A stretch of DNA of 64,000 nt from Azospirillum fermentarium (GTDB taxonomy: Bacteria; Pseudomonadota; Alphaproteobacteria; Azospirillales; Azospirillaceae): the NCBI RefSeq assembly GCF_025961205.1, contig NZ_JAOQNH010000003.1, positions 702,501 to 766,500 on the forward strand. The letters run 5' to 3'. The notes beneath the pieces are model-generated. The model saw only the letters and a program-made list of their open reading frames with translations, had not been told where the DNA came from and searched no databases. Shown here piece by piece: positions 1 through 9,893 of this stretch (the stretch's first letter is position 1; the number at the start of each line of letters is the position of its first letter). The translations under genes and the position numbers were made by a program.

Positions 1-610
1 GGCCCGTGGGGCTGTCGATCAGCCGCCACACCACCAGCGTCACCACGCTCACCACCGTCAGCGCGAAAAGGTAACGGCCCACCGGCCCGTCCAGCGGGAA
101 TCCTGCCACCGACAGCGGCGGCACGGTGACGATGCCCGACGGGCTGTTGTTGGAAAACCACCCCACCTTGTTGAACACCCACTGCACGAAGAACTGGGCG
201 GCCAGGGTGGAGACGGCGAGATAGAACCCGCGCAGCCGCAGGCTGGGCAGGCCGAACACCAGCCCCACCGCCGCCGCCACGCCCCCGGCCAGCAGGATAT
301 CCACCACGAACGGCAGCCCCGGCAGGCGCAGGTTCAGGTTATAGGCAGCGTACGCCCCCACAGCCATGAAGGCGGCGGACCCCAGCGATACCTGCCCGGT
401 GTAGCCGGTCAGGATGTTCAGCCCCAGCCCGGCCAGCGCCAGCGCCAGGAACGGTGTCAGGATGGCGTCGAACAGGTATTCTCCGCCCACCAGCGGCAGC
501 ACGCCATAGGCCACCGCCAGCACAAGCCCCACCCCCAACGCCGTGGGTGACAGGCGCACGGCGGGCTTGCCCGTGGATTTTGGGGGGGATTTCAGAACGG
601 CGTCGGTCAT
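1..610 (-). CDS. livM: LIV-type ABC transporter permease LivM (partial, runs off left edge)
   Basis: Membrane permease of the branched-chain amino acid (HAAT/LIV) ABC family. Only the first 203 codons are in the window; the C-terminus lies beyond base 1. Translation from ATG 610-608 begins MTDAVLKSPP, followed by several hydrophobic helices and the family-typical stretch LNILTGYTGQVSLGSAAFMA. It starts 3 bases after the livH stop, so the two permeases are translationally linked. Transcription runs leftwards, so livF and possibly a binding protein may follow outside the window. The neighbouring sulfone genes suggest the substrate may be an organosulfur compound instead of an amino acid; that is inference. 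Confidence 0.9.
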   Translation of the reverse strand, partial: MTDAVLKSPPKSTGKPAVRLSPTALGVGLVLAVAYGVLPLVGGEYLFDAILTPFLALALAGLGLNILTGYTGQVSLGSAAFMAVGAYAAYNLNLRLPGLPFVVDILLAGGVAAAVGLVFGLPSLRLRGFYLAVSTLAAQFFVQWVFNKVGWFSNNSPSGIVTVPPLSVAGFPLDGPVGRYLFALTVVSVVTLVVWRLIDSPTG

Positions 611-613
611 GGC

Positions 614-1501
614 TCAGACCCTTTCCACCAGCCGGGCGCCGAACAGGCCGGCGGGGCGGATCAGCAGGAAACCCAGGGCGGCGGCATAGGCGATCCAGCC
701 CTCGATCCCGCCGCCGATGACGGGGCCGAGATAGACCTCGGCCAGCTTTTCCACCGCCCCGACGATCAGCCCGCCGACGATGGCCCCGGCGATGGAATCG
801 AACCCGCCCAGCACCAGCACCGGCAGCGCCTTCAGCACCACCAGCGACAGCGAGAACTGCACCCCCAGCCGCGCCCCCCACAACAGCCCGGCCACCAGCG
901 CCACCACCCCGGCGGCGGTCCACACCGCGGTCCAGATGCGGTCCAGGCTCAGCCCCACCGCCAGGGCCGCCAACTGGTCGTCGGCCACGGCGCGGAAGCC
1001 CAGCCCGATGCGGGTGTAGCGGAAGAACAGCGTCAATGCGGCCACCATCGCCCCGGCCACCGCCGCGGCGAACAGGTCGAAGGTGCTGATCAGCACGCCG
1101 GAAATCTCCAGCGGCACGTCGTCGATGCCGAGATCCAGCCCATGGACCTGGGTGCCCCACAAAAGCTGTGCCGCCCCTTCGATGACGTAGGACACGCCCA
1201 GTGTGGCCATGAACAGGGTGATGGGCGGCTGGTTGACCAGCGGGCGCAGCACCGTGCGCTCGATCAGCGCGCCGATGGCGGTCATAGCCGCCAGCGTCAC
1301 CACGATCCCGGCCCAGAACGGCAGCCCCCGCTCCGTCAGGCTGACGAAGGTCAGGGCCGCGAACAGCAGCAGCGCCCCTTGGGCGAAGTTCAAAACGCCG
1401 GAGGTTTTGTAGATCAGCACGAAGCCGATGGCGACCAGGGAGTACATCACCCCCGACAGCAGCCCGCCGGCCAGAACCTCGGTGAAGAATTGCCAGTCCA
1501 T
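614..1501 (-). CDS. livH: LIV-type ABC transporter permease LivH
   Basis: Permease of 295 residues, the usual LivH length. It starts MDWQFFTEVLAGG and shows multiple hydrophobic segments, with the family N-terminal pattern GVMYSLVAIGFVLIYKTSGVLNFAQG at about residues 18-43. It would form the membrane channel with LivM and be driven by LivG. The start ATG at 1501 is 4 bases beyond the livG stop and the gene is followed 3 bases later by livM, so livG-livH-livM is one operon. Substrate specificity cannot be read from the permease; the sfnG context makes a sulfone or sulfonate possible. Confidence 0.92.
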   Translation of the reverse strand: MDWQFFTEVLAGGLLSGVMYSLVAIGFVLIYKTSGVLNFAQGALLLFAALTFVSLTERGLPFWAGIVVTLAAMTAIGALIERTVLRPLVNQPPITLFMATLGVSYVIEGAAQLLWGTQVHGLDLGIDDVPLEISGVLISTFDLFAAAVAGAMVAALTLFFRYTRIGLGFRAVADDQLAALAVGLSLDRIWTAVWTAAGVVALVAGLLWGARLGVQFSLSLVVLKALPVLVLGGFDSIAGAIVGGLIVGAVEKLAEVYLGPVIGGGIEGWIAYAAALGFLLIRPAGLFGARLVERV

Positions 1502-1505
1502 GGGT

Positions 1506-2348
1506 TCAGATCCCCTCCCCGCCGTCCAGATCGTGGGCCACGCCCAGATAGGCGTCGATCACCACCGGGCTGTTGCGGATCGCGTCGGGCGTGCCGTCGC
1601 CGATCAGCCGGCCGTAATCCAGCACGGCGATGCGGTCGGACAGCCCCATCACCACGCCGATGTCGTGTTCGATCAGCACGATGGTGGTGCCGAGATCGTC
1701 GCGCGCCGCACGGATGTAGCCGGACAGTTCACGCTTTTCGGTCAGCGTCATCCCCGCCATCGGCTCGTCCAGCAGCAGCAGGCGCGGGCGGGCCACCAGG
1801 GCGCGGGCCAGTTCCACCCGCTTCTGGATACCGTAGGGCAAGGTGCCGGCGGGCCGTCCGCCCACCCCTTCCAGATGCAGGAAGGCCAGCATCCGTTCGG
1901 CCTGTTCGTACGCCGCTGCCCGTTCGCGGCGGGCGGCGGGCAGCCCGGCCACCTGGGCGAACACCCCGGCGCGCAGGCCGTGGGTCAGCCCGGCGGTCAC
2001 GTTGTCCAGCACCGACAGCCCCTTGAACAGCGCCAGATTCTGGAAGGTCCGTGCCACGCCCAGCCGGGCCAGCCGGGTGGTGGGCACGTGGGCGAAGCTG
2101 TGCCCGCCCAGCCAGATGCGCCCGTGGTCGGGGCGGTACAGGCCGCTGACCACGTTCAGCAGCGAGCTTTTGCCCGCCCCGTTGGGGCCGATGACGGCGC
2201 GGATTTCCCCCGGTGCCACGGAGAATTCCACCCCGCTCAGCGCCGTCACCCCGCCGAACGACAGCGACAGCGATTCGATGGCGAGCGCCGCCGGGGCGAG
2301 CGCTGCCGGCGGGTCCGCGGGCAGCACGGCGGATGAGGCGGCCGTCAT
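1506..2348 (-). CDS. livG: LIV-type ABC transporter ATP-binding protein LivG
   Basis: ATPase of the LIV ABC transporter, 280 residues from ATG 2348. This start is preferred over an in-frame TTG 15 bases upstream because GGGAGA sits 7 bases before it. Walker A is GPNGAGKS (about residue 54). The Walker B region LLLLDEPMAGM is preceded by a degenerate signature (YGIQKRVELARAL), which is typical for LivG. The C-terminal LivG-type region (VIDAYLGVAHDL) is present. It is first in a tightly packed livGHM set, 85 bases downstream of sfnG. A perfect hairpin (2388-2409) lies in that gap and may reduce transporter expression relative to the monooxygenase. Confidence 0.93.
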   Translation of the reverse strand: MTAASSAVLPADPPAALAPAALAIESLSLSFGGVTALSGVEFSVAPGEIRAVIGPNGAGKSSLLNVVSGLYRPDHGRIWLGGHSFAHVPTTRLARLGVARTFQNLALFKGLSVLDNVTAGLTHGLRAGVFAQVAGLPAARRERAAAYEQAERMLAFLHLEGVGGRPAGTLPYGIQKRVELARALVARPRLLLLDEPMAGMTLTEKRELSGYIRAARDDLGTTIVLIEHDIGVVMGLSDRIAVLDYGRLIGDGTPDAIRNSPVVIDAYLGVAHDLDGGEGI

Positions 2349-2387
2349 CGGCGCATCTCCCAAGGTGGTAGGATTCCGGTTGGAAAG

Positions 2388-2409
2388 CCCTCTCCCCGGA
2401 GGGAGAGGG
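2388..2409 (-). terminator. Intercistronic hairpin between sfnG and livG
   Basis: A perfect 9-bp inverted repeat, CCCTCTCCC / GGGAGAGGG, encloses a 4-base loop in the 85-base gap between sfnG and livG. In the transcribed direction the stem is followed by CTTTCC, only a weak U-tract. It could be a partial terminator, an mRNA-stabilising stem or a dispersed palindrome; the sequence alone cannot decide. Confidence 0.45.
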
Positions 2410-2433
2410 GGATTAAGCGCGCGCCGGATCAGG

Positions 2434-3534
2434 TCAGGCCGGGACTGCTTCCCGTGCCTTGGCCGCTTCCAATTCGCGGACCAGCGGGATCACGTGCTTG
2501 CCGAAATACTCCACCTCTTCCTGAAAGTGCAGGAAGCCCAGCAGGACCAGATCGGCGCCGGCGGCCTTCAGCTCCACGATGCGCTCGGCCACCTGACGCG
2601 GGGTACCGATCAGGTTGGTGCGGAAGCCGTCGTTGTACTGCACCAGATCCTCCAGCGTGGACTTGGCCCAGTTGCCCTCGCGCTCGGGCGAGGCGTTGCC
2701 GGCGTTCTGCACCTCGTGATGGAAGCCCTGCACCGCTTCGGGATCGGCCTTTTCCAGGATCTCGGCCAGCACGGCGCGGGCCTCCTCCTCGGTGTCGCGG
2801 ACGATGGCGAAGGCGTTGAGGCCGATCTTCACCTTGTGATCGGTCCCGGCCTCCTTGGCGCGGATGTCGTCCACCTGGGTCTTCAGCCCGGCGGGCGTGT
2901 TGCCGTTGGTGAAGTACCAGTCGGACACGCGGGCCGCCATGTCGCGGGCGGCGCGTGAACTGCCGCCCTGGAAGATCTGCGGCAGCGGGGCCAGCGGCTT
3001 GGGCTTCAGGGTGTAGTTCTCGAAGCGGTAATGGGAGCCGTTGAAGGAGAAATTGTCCTGGGTCCAGATGCCGCGGATGACGCGGATGAACTCCTCCGAC
3101 CGGCGGTAGCGCTCGTCATGGTCCAGCCACGGTTCACCGATGGCCTGGAATTCGCCGCGGAACCAGCCGCTGACGATGTTGACGTTGATGCGGCCCTTGG
3201 TCAGGTGGCTGATGGTGGCGACCTGCTTGGCCAGCAGCGCCGGATGCCAGGGGCCGGGCAGGATGGCGGCGATGACGTTCAGCTTTTCCGTGGATGCCAG
3301 CAGCGCGTGGGTGAACGCCACCGATTCATGCTGGTTGTCGGCCCCATAGCCGGCGGTGAAGCGGATCTGGCTCAGCGCGTATTCGAAACCGGCCTGCTCG
3401 GCGATCTGGGCGAGCTTGCGGTTGTAGTCGATGTCCCAGCTGGTGCGCTGGGGGATCTTGCTGATCACAAGGCCGCCGGAGACGTTCGGAACCCAATAGG
3501 CGAACTTGACGGGGGCGGTCTGGACGTCGGTCAT
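2434..3534 (-). CDS. sfnG: Dimethyl sulfone monooxygenase SfnG (FMNH2-dependent)
   Basis: Two-component flavin monooxygenase of the bacterial-luciferase-like (LLM/SsuD) family. In the SfnG family it converts dimethyl sulfone to methanesulfinate using reduced FMN supplied by a partner reductase. The 366-residue protein starts MTDVQTAPVKFAYWVPNVSGG, close to Pseudomonas SfnG in length and sequence style. Family blocks such as GRINVNIVSGWFRGEF, LDHDERYRRSEEFI and PQIFQGGSS are visible. I chose ATG 3534, with GGAGA 8 bases upstream, over an ORF start 17 codons earlier. It follows the FMN reductase by 47 bases and precedes livGHM. The sigma-54 promoter at 4197-4212 should drive the set. Confidence 0.9.
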   Translation of the reverse strand: MTDVQTAPVKFAYWVPNVSGGLVISKIPQRTSWDIDYNRKLAQIAEQAGFEYALSQIRFTAGYGADNQHESVAFTHALLASTEKLNVIAAILPGPWHPALLAKQVATISHLTKGRINVNIVSGWFRGEFQAIGEPWLDHDERYRRSEEFIRVIRGIWTQDNFSFNGSHYRFENYTLKPKPLAPLPQIFQGGSSRAARDMAARVSDWYFTNGNTPAGLKTQVDDIRAKEAGTDHKVKIGLNAFAIVRDTEEEARAVLAEILEKADPEAVQGFHHEVQNAGNASPEREGNWAKSTLEDLVQYNDGFRTNLIGTPRQVAERIVELKAAGADLVLLGFLHFQEEVEYFGKHVIPLVRELEAAKAREAVPA

Positions 3535-3581
3535 AGGGGGAATCTCCGCAAAAAGGGGGGTCGGATAAGGGAAGGGGGGGA

Positions 3582-4154
3582 TCACTCGGCGGCGGCAGCG
3601 GCGGCGCGCGGGGCCAGCCGGTTCAGCGTGGCGATCTGCACCGCCTCGTCCGCGGCCTTGGCCGCGCGGGCGGCGATCTCGGGGTTGGTCAGGCGGTAAT
3701 CGGTGAAGTCGGCGTCCAGCGCGAAGACGCCGGTCGGCACCGTGTGCGCCTGGAAGAAGCCGAACAGCGGGCGCAACTGGTGTTCGACCACCAGCGCGTG
3801 ACGGGCCGTGCCGCCGGTGGCGGTCAGCACCACCGGCAGCCCGATCAGGGCGTCGGGCGGCACGAAGTCGATCAGGTGCTTGAACAGGCCGGTGTACGAC
3901 CCCTTGTAGACCGGCGTGCCCACCACCAGCAGGTCGGCCCCGGTGATGGCGGCGATGGCGCCGGCCACCCGCGGCGGGATGGCCGCGGGATCGGTCAACG
4001 CCCCCAGATCCGCCCCCAGTTCACCCACCACGATGTCGGTGCGGTCGATGACGATGTGGGCGGCGATGCCGTCCACCACCGCATCCACCAGCGACCGGGT
4101 GCGGGAACGGGAACCAAGATTTCCCGAAACGGTGGTGACCTTGATCTTGCTCAT
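3582..4154 (-). CDS. msuE: NADPH-dependent FMN reductase (MsuE/SsuE type)
   Basis: Flavodoxin-like NAD(P)H:FMN reductase of 190 residues that would deliver FMNH2 to SfnG and perhaps to the SsuD-like enzyme at 7547. The N-terminal phosphate/FMN loop (VTTVSGNLGSRSRTRSLV, about residues 7-24) and the SsuE/MsuE-type segment GTPVYKGSYTGLFKHLIDF with LVLTATGGTARHAL-like sequence after it are diagnostic. The C-terminus is alanine-rich. It is the first gene after the minus-strand sigma-54 promoter, with a leader of roughly 33 bases. Choosing between msuE and ssuE is uncertain; the linkage to sfnG favours msuE. Confidence 0.85.
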   Translation of the reverse strand: MSKIKVTTVSGNLGSRSRTRSLVDAVVDGIAAHIVIDRTDIVVGELGADLGALTDPAAIPPRVAGAIAAITGADLLVVGTPVYKGSYTGLFKHLIDFVPPDALIGLPVVLTATGGTARHALVVEHQLRPLFGFFQAHTVPTGVFALDADFTDYRLTNPEIAARAAKAADEAVQIATLNRLAPRAAAAAAE

Positions 4155-4196
4155 GTGGGTGCTGCTCCAGTTCAGGGCGATCCTGGAGCCTGATTT

Positions 4197-4212
4197 CGCA
4201 AGTGCCGTGCCA
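4197..4212 (-). promoter_or_regulatory. Sigma-54 (-24/-12) promoter of the FMN reductase-sfnG operon
   Basis: Read on the minus strand: TGGCAC, five bases, TTGCG. The -24 GG (4211-4210) and -12 GC (4199-4198) are separated by exactly 10 bases, as in the consensus TGGCAC-N5-TTGCA. Transcription should start near 4187, about 33 bases before the FMN reductase ATG. The divergent sigma-54 activator gene supports the call. Confidence 0.85.
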
Positions 4213-4300
4213 GTCGGTGATTTCGTTTGTTTTCAAGGCAATAATCGGATTGCGCGGGGATGCGCCCCGCTTCAAACGCAACAGCGGGCCGGGTGCCCGT

Positions 4301-4341
4301 GCTGCACATGCAGCAACACCGCCGGTATTACCATGCTGTAA
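4301..4341. promoter_or_regulatory. Putative enhancer sites for the divergent sigma-54 activator
   Basis: GCTGCACATGCAGCAAC (4301-4317) is nearly palindromic and matches 14 of 17 positions of GTTGCCAATGCAGCAAC, found before the plus-strand promoter at 6603. A weaker relative, TTACCATGCTGTAA, lies at 4328-4341. They are about 90-130 bases upstream of the minus-strand -24/-12 promoter, a normal distance for an enhancer-binding protein. Binding by the 4445-6502 product is inferred. Confidence 0.55.
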
Positions 4342-4351
4342 ATCGGCCAAT

Positions 4352-4378
4352 TTGAACAATTACATTTTGTAATATAAT
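4352..4378 (+). promoter_or_regulatory. Possible sigma-70-type promoter with embedded operator for the activator gene
   Basis: TTGAAC (4352-4357) and TATAAT (4373-4378) are separated by 15 bases, a short spacer. Between them is a perfect inverted repeat ATTACA-TTT-TGTAAT (4359-4373). The stretch is strikingly AT-rich for this genome and lies about 70 bases before the activator ATG. The palindrome overlapping the core promoter would suit repression or autoregulation; no binding protein is identified. Confidence 0.4.
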
Positions 4379-4444
4379 GATTTATTTCATACAAATATAC
4401 TGGACAATGACGGAGCGCAGTCTTTCACCGACGGAGGTGCCGCC

Positions 4445-6502
<2,058 letters not shown>

Positions 6503-6503
6503 C

Positions 6504-6552
6504 GTTGCCAATGCAGCAACGGGGCTGGGAACGGTGTTGCCATTGCAGCGCC
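6504..6552. promoter_or_regulatory. Direct repeat of a palindromic site upstream of the plus-strand sigma-54 promoter
   Basis: GTTGCCAATGCAGCAAC (6504-6520; arms GTTGC/GCAAC) is followed exactly 32 bases later by GTTGCCATTGCAGCGCC (6536-6552). Three helical turns between copies would place two activator dimers on the same DNA face. The copies lie 50-100 bases upstream of the -24/-12 promoter at 6603, and a related site lies in the divergent control region at 4301. The first copy begins immediately after the activator stop codon. Confidence 0.6.
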
Positions 6553-6602
6553 GCACCCGGCCCCGCTGCCCCGTAACACGCTGATTTCGAAGAAATTTTT
6601 GA

Positions 6603-6618
6603 TGGCACTGATGTTGCA
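6603..6618 (+). promoter_or_regulatory. Sigma-54 (-24/-12) promoter of the sulfonate/riboflavin operon
   Basis: TGGCAC (6603-6608), five bases, TTGCA (6614-6618): a perfect consensus with GG and GC exactly 10 bases apart. Expected transcription start is near 6628. An in-frame ATG at 6602 falls inside this promoter and so cannot be the start codon of the next gene. Confidence 0.88.
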
Positions 6619-6655
6619 GTCCCGAGAGTCAGCACCGCAACCGGAGACCGCCACC

Positions 6656-7510
6656 GTGCCTCGCACCATCATCGACCTGCGCAGCCGTCCCGCCTTTCTG
6701 CACGATTTCTACGGCGCCACCCCCGGCAGCCCCGGATTCGAAGCCGCCAAGTGGCTGAACCGGCGGGTGGGCGCGCGGGACGACAGCCATTTCACCCGCT
6801 CCACCACGCTCGACGGCTTTCTGGCTGAAATCCACGACGCCGGCATCACCGCCGCCGCCTTGATCGGGCGCGACACCCCCGGCGTCAGCACCTCCAACGA
6901 CCGGGTGCATGAGCTGGTGACCGGACGGCCCCAGTTGATCGGCGTCGGCTCCGTCGATCCCCAGCGCCAGGGCACCGCCGCCGCGGTGGCGGAGGCGGAG
7001 CGCGCCATCGTCACCCTGGGGCTGAAGGGTATCAATGTGGAGCCGGGCTTCCTCGATCCCGCCATCCCCTTCGACGACCCGCTGCTGCTGCCGGTCTATG
7101 AGGCGTGCCAGCACCTCAAGGTGCCGGTGTTCCTGATGACCGGCCCGACCACGCCGGACCCGCGGTTCAACGACCCCGCACCAGTGGGGCGCATCGCCCG
7201 CCAGTTCCCCAACCTGGACATCGTCATCCACCACGGCTTCTGGCCCCATGTGGCGGACATCATCGGCATCGCGTTCCGCTACCCCAACGTCCATCTGGTG
7301 CCGGACATGTACCTGTTCCTGCCCGGAACCCGGCTGTACGTGGAGGCGGCGAACAGCTTCCTGCGCGACCAGTTCCTGTTCGGCTCCTCCTTCCCCTTCC
7401 GCCCGATGAAACAGACGGTGGACGATTTCCTGGCCCTGGGCTTCGACGGCGCGGTCCTCGACAAGCTGCTGTTCGAAAACGCCCGCCGGCTGCTGGCGCT
7501 CGATCTGTAA
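6656..7510 (+). CDS. Amidohydrolase family protein (ACMSD-like TIM barrel)
   Basis: Predicted metal-dependent hydrolase or decarboxylase of the amidohydrolase-2 (ACMSD-related) family, 284 residues. Visible family features include GLKGINVEPGF, LPVYEACQHLKVPVFLMTGP, the IVIHHGFWPHVADII block with likely metal-binding His, and the C-terminal FGSSFPFRPMKQTVDDF and NARRLLALDL. I start it at GTG 6656, with GGAG 10 bases upstream. Upstream in-frame TTG/ATG codons at 6599-6604 overlap the sigma-54 promoter. It is the first gene of the plus-strand sulfur operon. Its substrate is unknown; a role in processing an organosulfur compound or its product is inferred only from context. Confidence 0.8.
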   Translation: MPRTIIDLRSRPAFLHDFYGATPGSPGFEAAKWLNRRVGARDDSHFTRSTTLDGFLAEIHDAGITAAALIGRDTPGVSTSNDRVHELVTGRPQLIGVGSVDPQRQGTAAAVAEAERAIVTLGLKGINVEPGFLDPAIPFDDPLLLPVYEACQHLKVPVFLMTGPTTPDPRFNDPAPVGRIARQFPNLDIVIHHGFWPHVADIIGIAFRYPNVHLVPDMYLFLPGTRLYVEAANSFLRDQFLFGSSFPFRPMKQTVDDFLALGFDGAVLDKLLFENARRLLALDL

Positions 7511-7546
7511 CGCGCCCCTCCCCCCTTCTCCCAAGGAACACCCGCC

Positions 7547-8677
7547 ATGGATATTTTCTGGTTCCTGCCGGTGTACGGCGACGGCCCCTATCTCGGCAGC
7601 CAGGTGGACAGCCGCCCGGCCACCCTTTCGTACTTGAAGCAGATCGCCCAGACCGCCGACCGCCGTGGCTATCACGGGGTGCTCGTGCCCTGCGGCAAGG
7701 CGTGCGAGGAACCCTACATCGTGTCCGCCGCCCTGATCGAGGCGACGGAACGGCTGCGGTTTCTGGTCGCCACCCGCCCGTCGGCGCTGACCCCCACCTT
7801 CGCCGCGCGGCTGGCCACCGGGCTGGACCGGCTGTCGGGCGGGCGGTTCTATCTCAACGTGGTGGCCGGCGGCGATGCCGACGAGTTGGCCGGCGACGGG
7901 GTGTTTCTGGACCACGACGCCCGCTACGCCCACGCCGCGGAATTCTTCACCGTGTGGAAACGGGTGCTGGCCGGGGAAACCGTGGATTTCGACGGGCAGC
8001 ACATCAGCGTGCGCGGGGCCGCCGTGCCGCTGACCCCGGTGCAGCAGCCGCACCCCAAGCTGTTCTTCGGCGGCTCGTCCCCCGCCGGGCACGCCGCGGT
8101 GGCCGAGCATTTCGACACCTATCTGACCTGGGCCGAGCCGCCGGACGCGGTGGCGGCCAAGATCGCCGACGTGCGTGCCCGCGCATCCGCCCATGGCCGC
8201 ACCCTGTCCTATGGCCTGCGCGTCAACATCATCGTGCGCGAGACGGAGGCGGAAGCCTGGGCCGCCGCCGAGACGCTGGTCAGCAAGATCGACCGCGCGG
8301 CGGTGGACGCCGCCCACACCGCCTTCCGCCGCTTTGAATCCGAGGGGCAGCGGCGCATGACCGAACTGGCCGCCCGTGACGATCTGGTGGTGTCGCCCAA
8401 CCTGTGGGCCGGGGTGGGGCTGGTGCGCGGCGGCGCCGGCACCGCCCTGGTGGGCAGCGCGCGCCAGGTGGCCGACCGGCTGCTGGAATACCGGGATCTG
8501 GGCATCGACGCCTTCGTGCTGTCGGGCTATCCCCATCTGGAAGAGGCGGAGCGGGTCGCCGATCTGCTGTTCCCGCTTCTCCCCGTCACCGCCCCGCCGC
8601 CCGCCGCGCAAACGGCACCGGAGGTGGCCTTCGTCAGCCCCTTCACCGGGCTGCAGCCGGTGCGGAGCGCGTCGTGA
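7547..8677 (+). CDS. LLM-class FMNH2-dependent monooxygenase (SsuD-like)
   Basis: Alkanesulfonate-monooxygenase-like flavin enzyme, 376 residues. The start MDIFWFLPVYGDGPYLGS, the block RLSGGRFYLNVVAGGDADELAGDG, LDHDARYAHAAEFF and PKLFFGGSS correspond to the SsuD family. The family cleaves C-S bonds of alkanesulfonates with O2 and FMNH2, releasing sulfite. The reductase partner would be the FMN reductase at 3582-4154. It lies 36 bases after the amidohydrolase and overlaps the next gene by GTGA. Whether it prefers sulfonates or another substrate cannot be told from sequence. Confidence 0.86.
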   Translation: MDIFWFLPVYGDGPYLGSQVDSRPATLSYLKQIAQTADRRGYHGVLVPCGKACEEPYIVSAALIEATERLRFLVATRPSALTPTFAARLATGLDRLSGGRFYLNVVAGGDADELAGDGVFLDHDARYAHAAEFFTVWKRVLAGETVDFDGQHISVRGAAVPLTPVQQPHPKLFFGGSSPAGHAAVAEHFDTYLTWAEPPDAVAAKIADVRARASAHGRTLSYGLRVNIIVRETEAEAWAAAETLVSKIDRAAVDAAHTAFRRFESEGQRRMTELAARDDLVVSPNLWAGVGLVRGGAGTALVGSARQVADRLLEYRDLGIDAFVLSGYPHLEEAERVADLLFPLLPVTAPPPAAQTAPEVAFVSPFTGLQPVRSAS

Positions 8678-9855
8678 GCGCCGCCCCCCTCTCCACCCCC
8701 GCCCTGCGGGACGCGCTGGCCGGCGTGAAGGCGCTGCTGGCGGAAACCGCCGTGGCCCGCGACCGGGCCGGCGGCACCGCCAAGGCCGAACGGGACGCCA
8801 TCCGCCGCTCCGGCCTGCTGACGCTGGCCGTTCCCCGCGCCCATGGCGGCCATGGGGAGGGCTGGCCGGCAATCCTGGGCGCCGTGCGGGAACTGGCGCA
8901 GGTGGATTCGGCACTCGCCCACCTGTTCGCCTTCCAGCACCTGATGGTCGCCTCGGTCCTGCTGTACGGCAACCCGGAGCAGCAGGCGGCGCTGCTGGCG
9001 GCGACGGTGGCGGGGCCGGCGTTCTGGGGCAACGCGCTCAACCCGCTGGACCGCCGCACCACCCTGACCCCGCGGGCGGACGGCGGGTGGATTCTCGACG
9101 GCACCAAGAGTTTCTGCTCCGGGGCCAGCGATTCCGACCTGCTGCTGGTGTCCGCCGACGGCCCCGACGGGGTGCTGCGCATCCTGGCGATCCCGACGAA
9201 ACGGGCGGGCATCGCCGTGCTGGACGACTGGGACGCCATCGGCCAGCGCCAGACCGACAGCGGCACCGTCACCTTCACCGGCGTGGCCGTGGAAGCGGCG
9301 GAGATCCTGGGGCCGCCGGGGCCGTTCGGCGGCACCCCGTCCACCCTGCGCCCCTGCATCGCCCAGTCGATCCTGGCCTCCATCTATCTCGGCATCGCCG
9401 AGGGGGCGCTGGCTGCGGCCCGTGATTTCACCCTGACCGAGGGGCGCCCGTGGCGGGCCTCGGGTGTCACCAACGCCGCCGACGATCCCTATCTGCTGCA
9501 CCATTATGGCGAGTTGCAGCTAGCCGTCGCCGGGGCCGACGCGCTGGCCGGGCACGCGCTGGACCGGCTGCAGGCGGCGTGGGAGCGGGGCCGGGAACTG
9601 ACCCCCACCGAGCGGGGGGAAACCGCGCTGGCCGTCGCCACCTTCAAGCTGGCCGCCGCCCGCGCCGGGCTGGACGGCGCCACCCGGCTGTTCGACGTGA
9701 CCGGCGCGCGGGGCACCGCCGCCCGCTACGGCTTCGACCGCTTCTGGCGCAACATCCGCACCCATTCCCTGCACGACCCGCTGGATTACAAGCTGAAGGA
9801 ACTCGGCGTGTGGGCCTTGACCGGGGCGCTGCCCGAACCCGGTTTCTATTCGTAA
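8674..9855 (+). CDS. SfnB/DszC-like flavin-dependent acyl-CoA dehydrogenase homologue
   Basis: 393-residue member of the acyl-CoA dehydrogenase superfamily of the kind found in sulfur-acquisition clusters (SfnB, SfnC, DszC-like flavin oxidoreductases). N-terminal helical domain: SGLLTLAVPRAHGGHGEGWPAI. Middle beta domain: GGWILDGTKSFCSGAS and LDDWDAIGQRQTDSGTVTF. C-terminal helices end FDRFWRNIRTHSLHDPLDYK, typical of the DszC/SfnB branch rather than true fatty acyl-CoA dehydrogenases. The GTG start (8674-8676) overlaps the SsuD-like stop (GTGA), showing translational coupling. It probably uses FMN or FMNH2; the substrate is unknown. Confidence 0.85.
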   Translation: MSAAPLSTPALRDALAGVKALLAETAVARDRAGGTAKAERDAIRRSGLLTLAVPRAHGGHGEGWPAILGAVRELAQVDSALAHLFAFQHLMVASVLLYGNPEQQAALLAATVAGPAFWGNALNPLDRRTTLTPRADGGWILDGTKSFCSGASDSDLLLVSADGPDGVLRILAIPTKRAGIAVLDDWDAIGQRQTDSGTVTFTGVAVEAAEILGPPGPFGGTPSTLRPCIAQSILASIYLGIAEGALAAARDFTLTEGRPWRASGVTNAADDPYLLHHYGELQLAVAGADALAGHALDRLQAAWERGRELTPTERGETALAVATFKLAAARAGLDGATRLFDVTGARGTAARYGFDRFWRNIRTHSLHDPLDYKLKELGVWALTGALPEPGFYS

Positions 9856-9893
9856 CCCCCCTCCCCTCGGACGGAAGAAAAGGAACATCGGTC

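Noticed and set aside
6599..6604. TTG/ATG as start of the amidohydrolase gene
   Set aside because: These codons lie within the consensus sigma-54 promoter, upstream of the expected transcript start; GTG 6656 has a ribosome-binding site.
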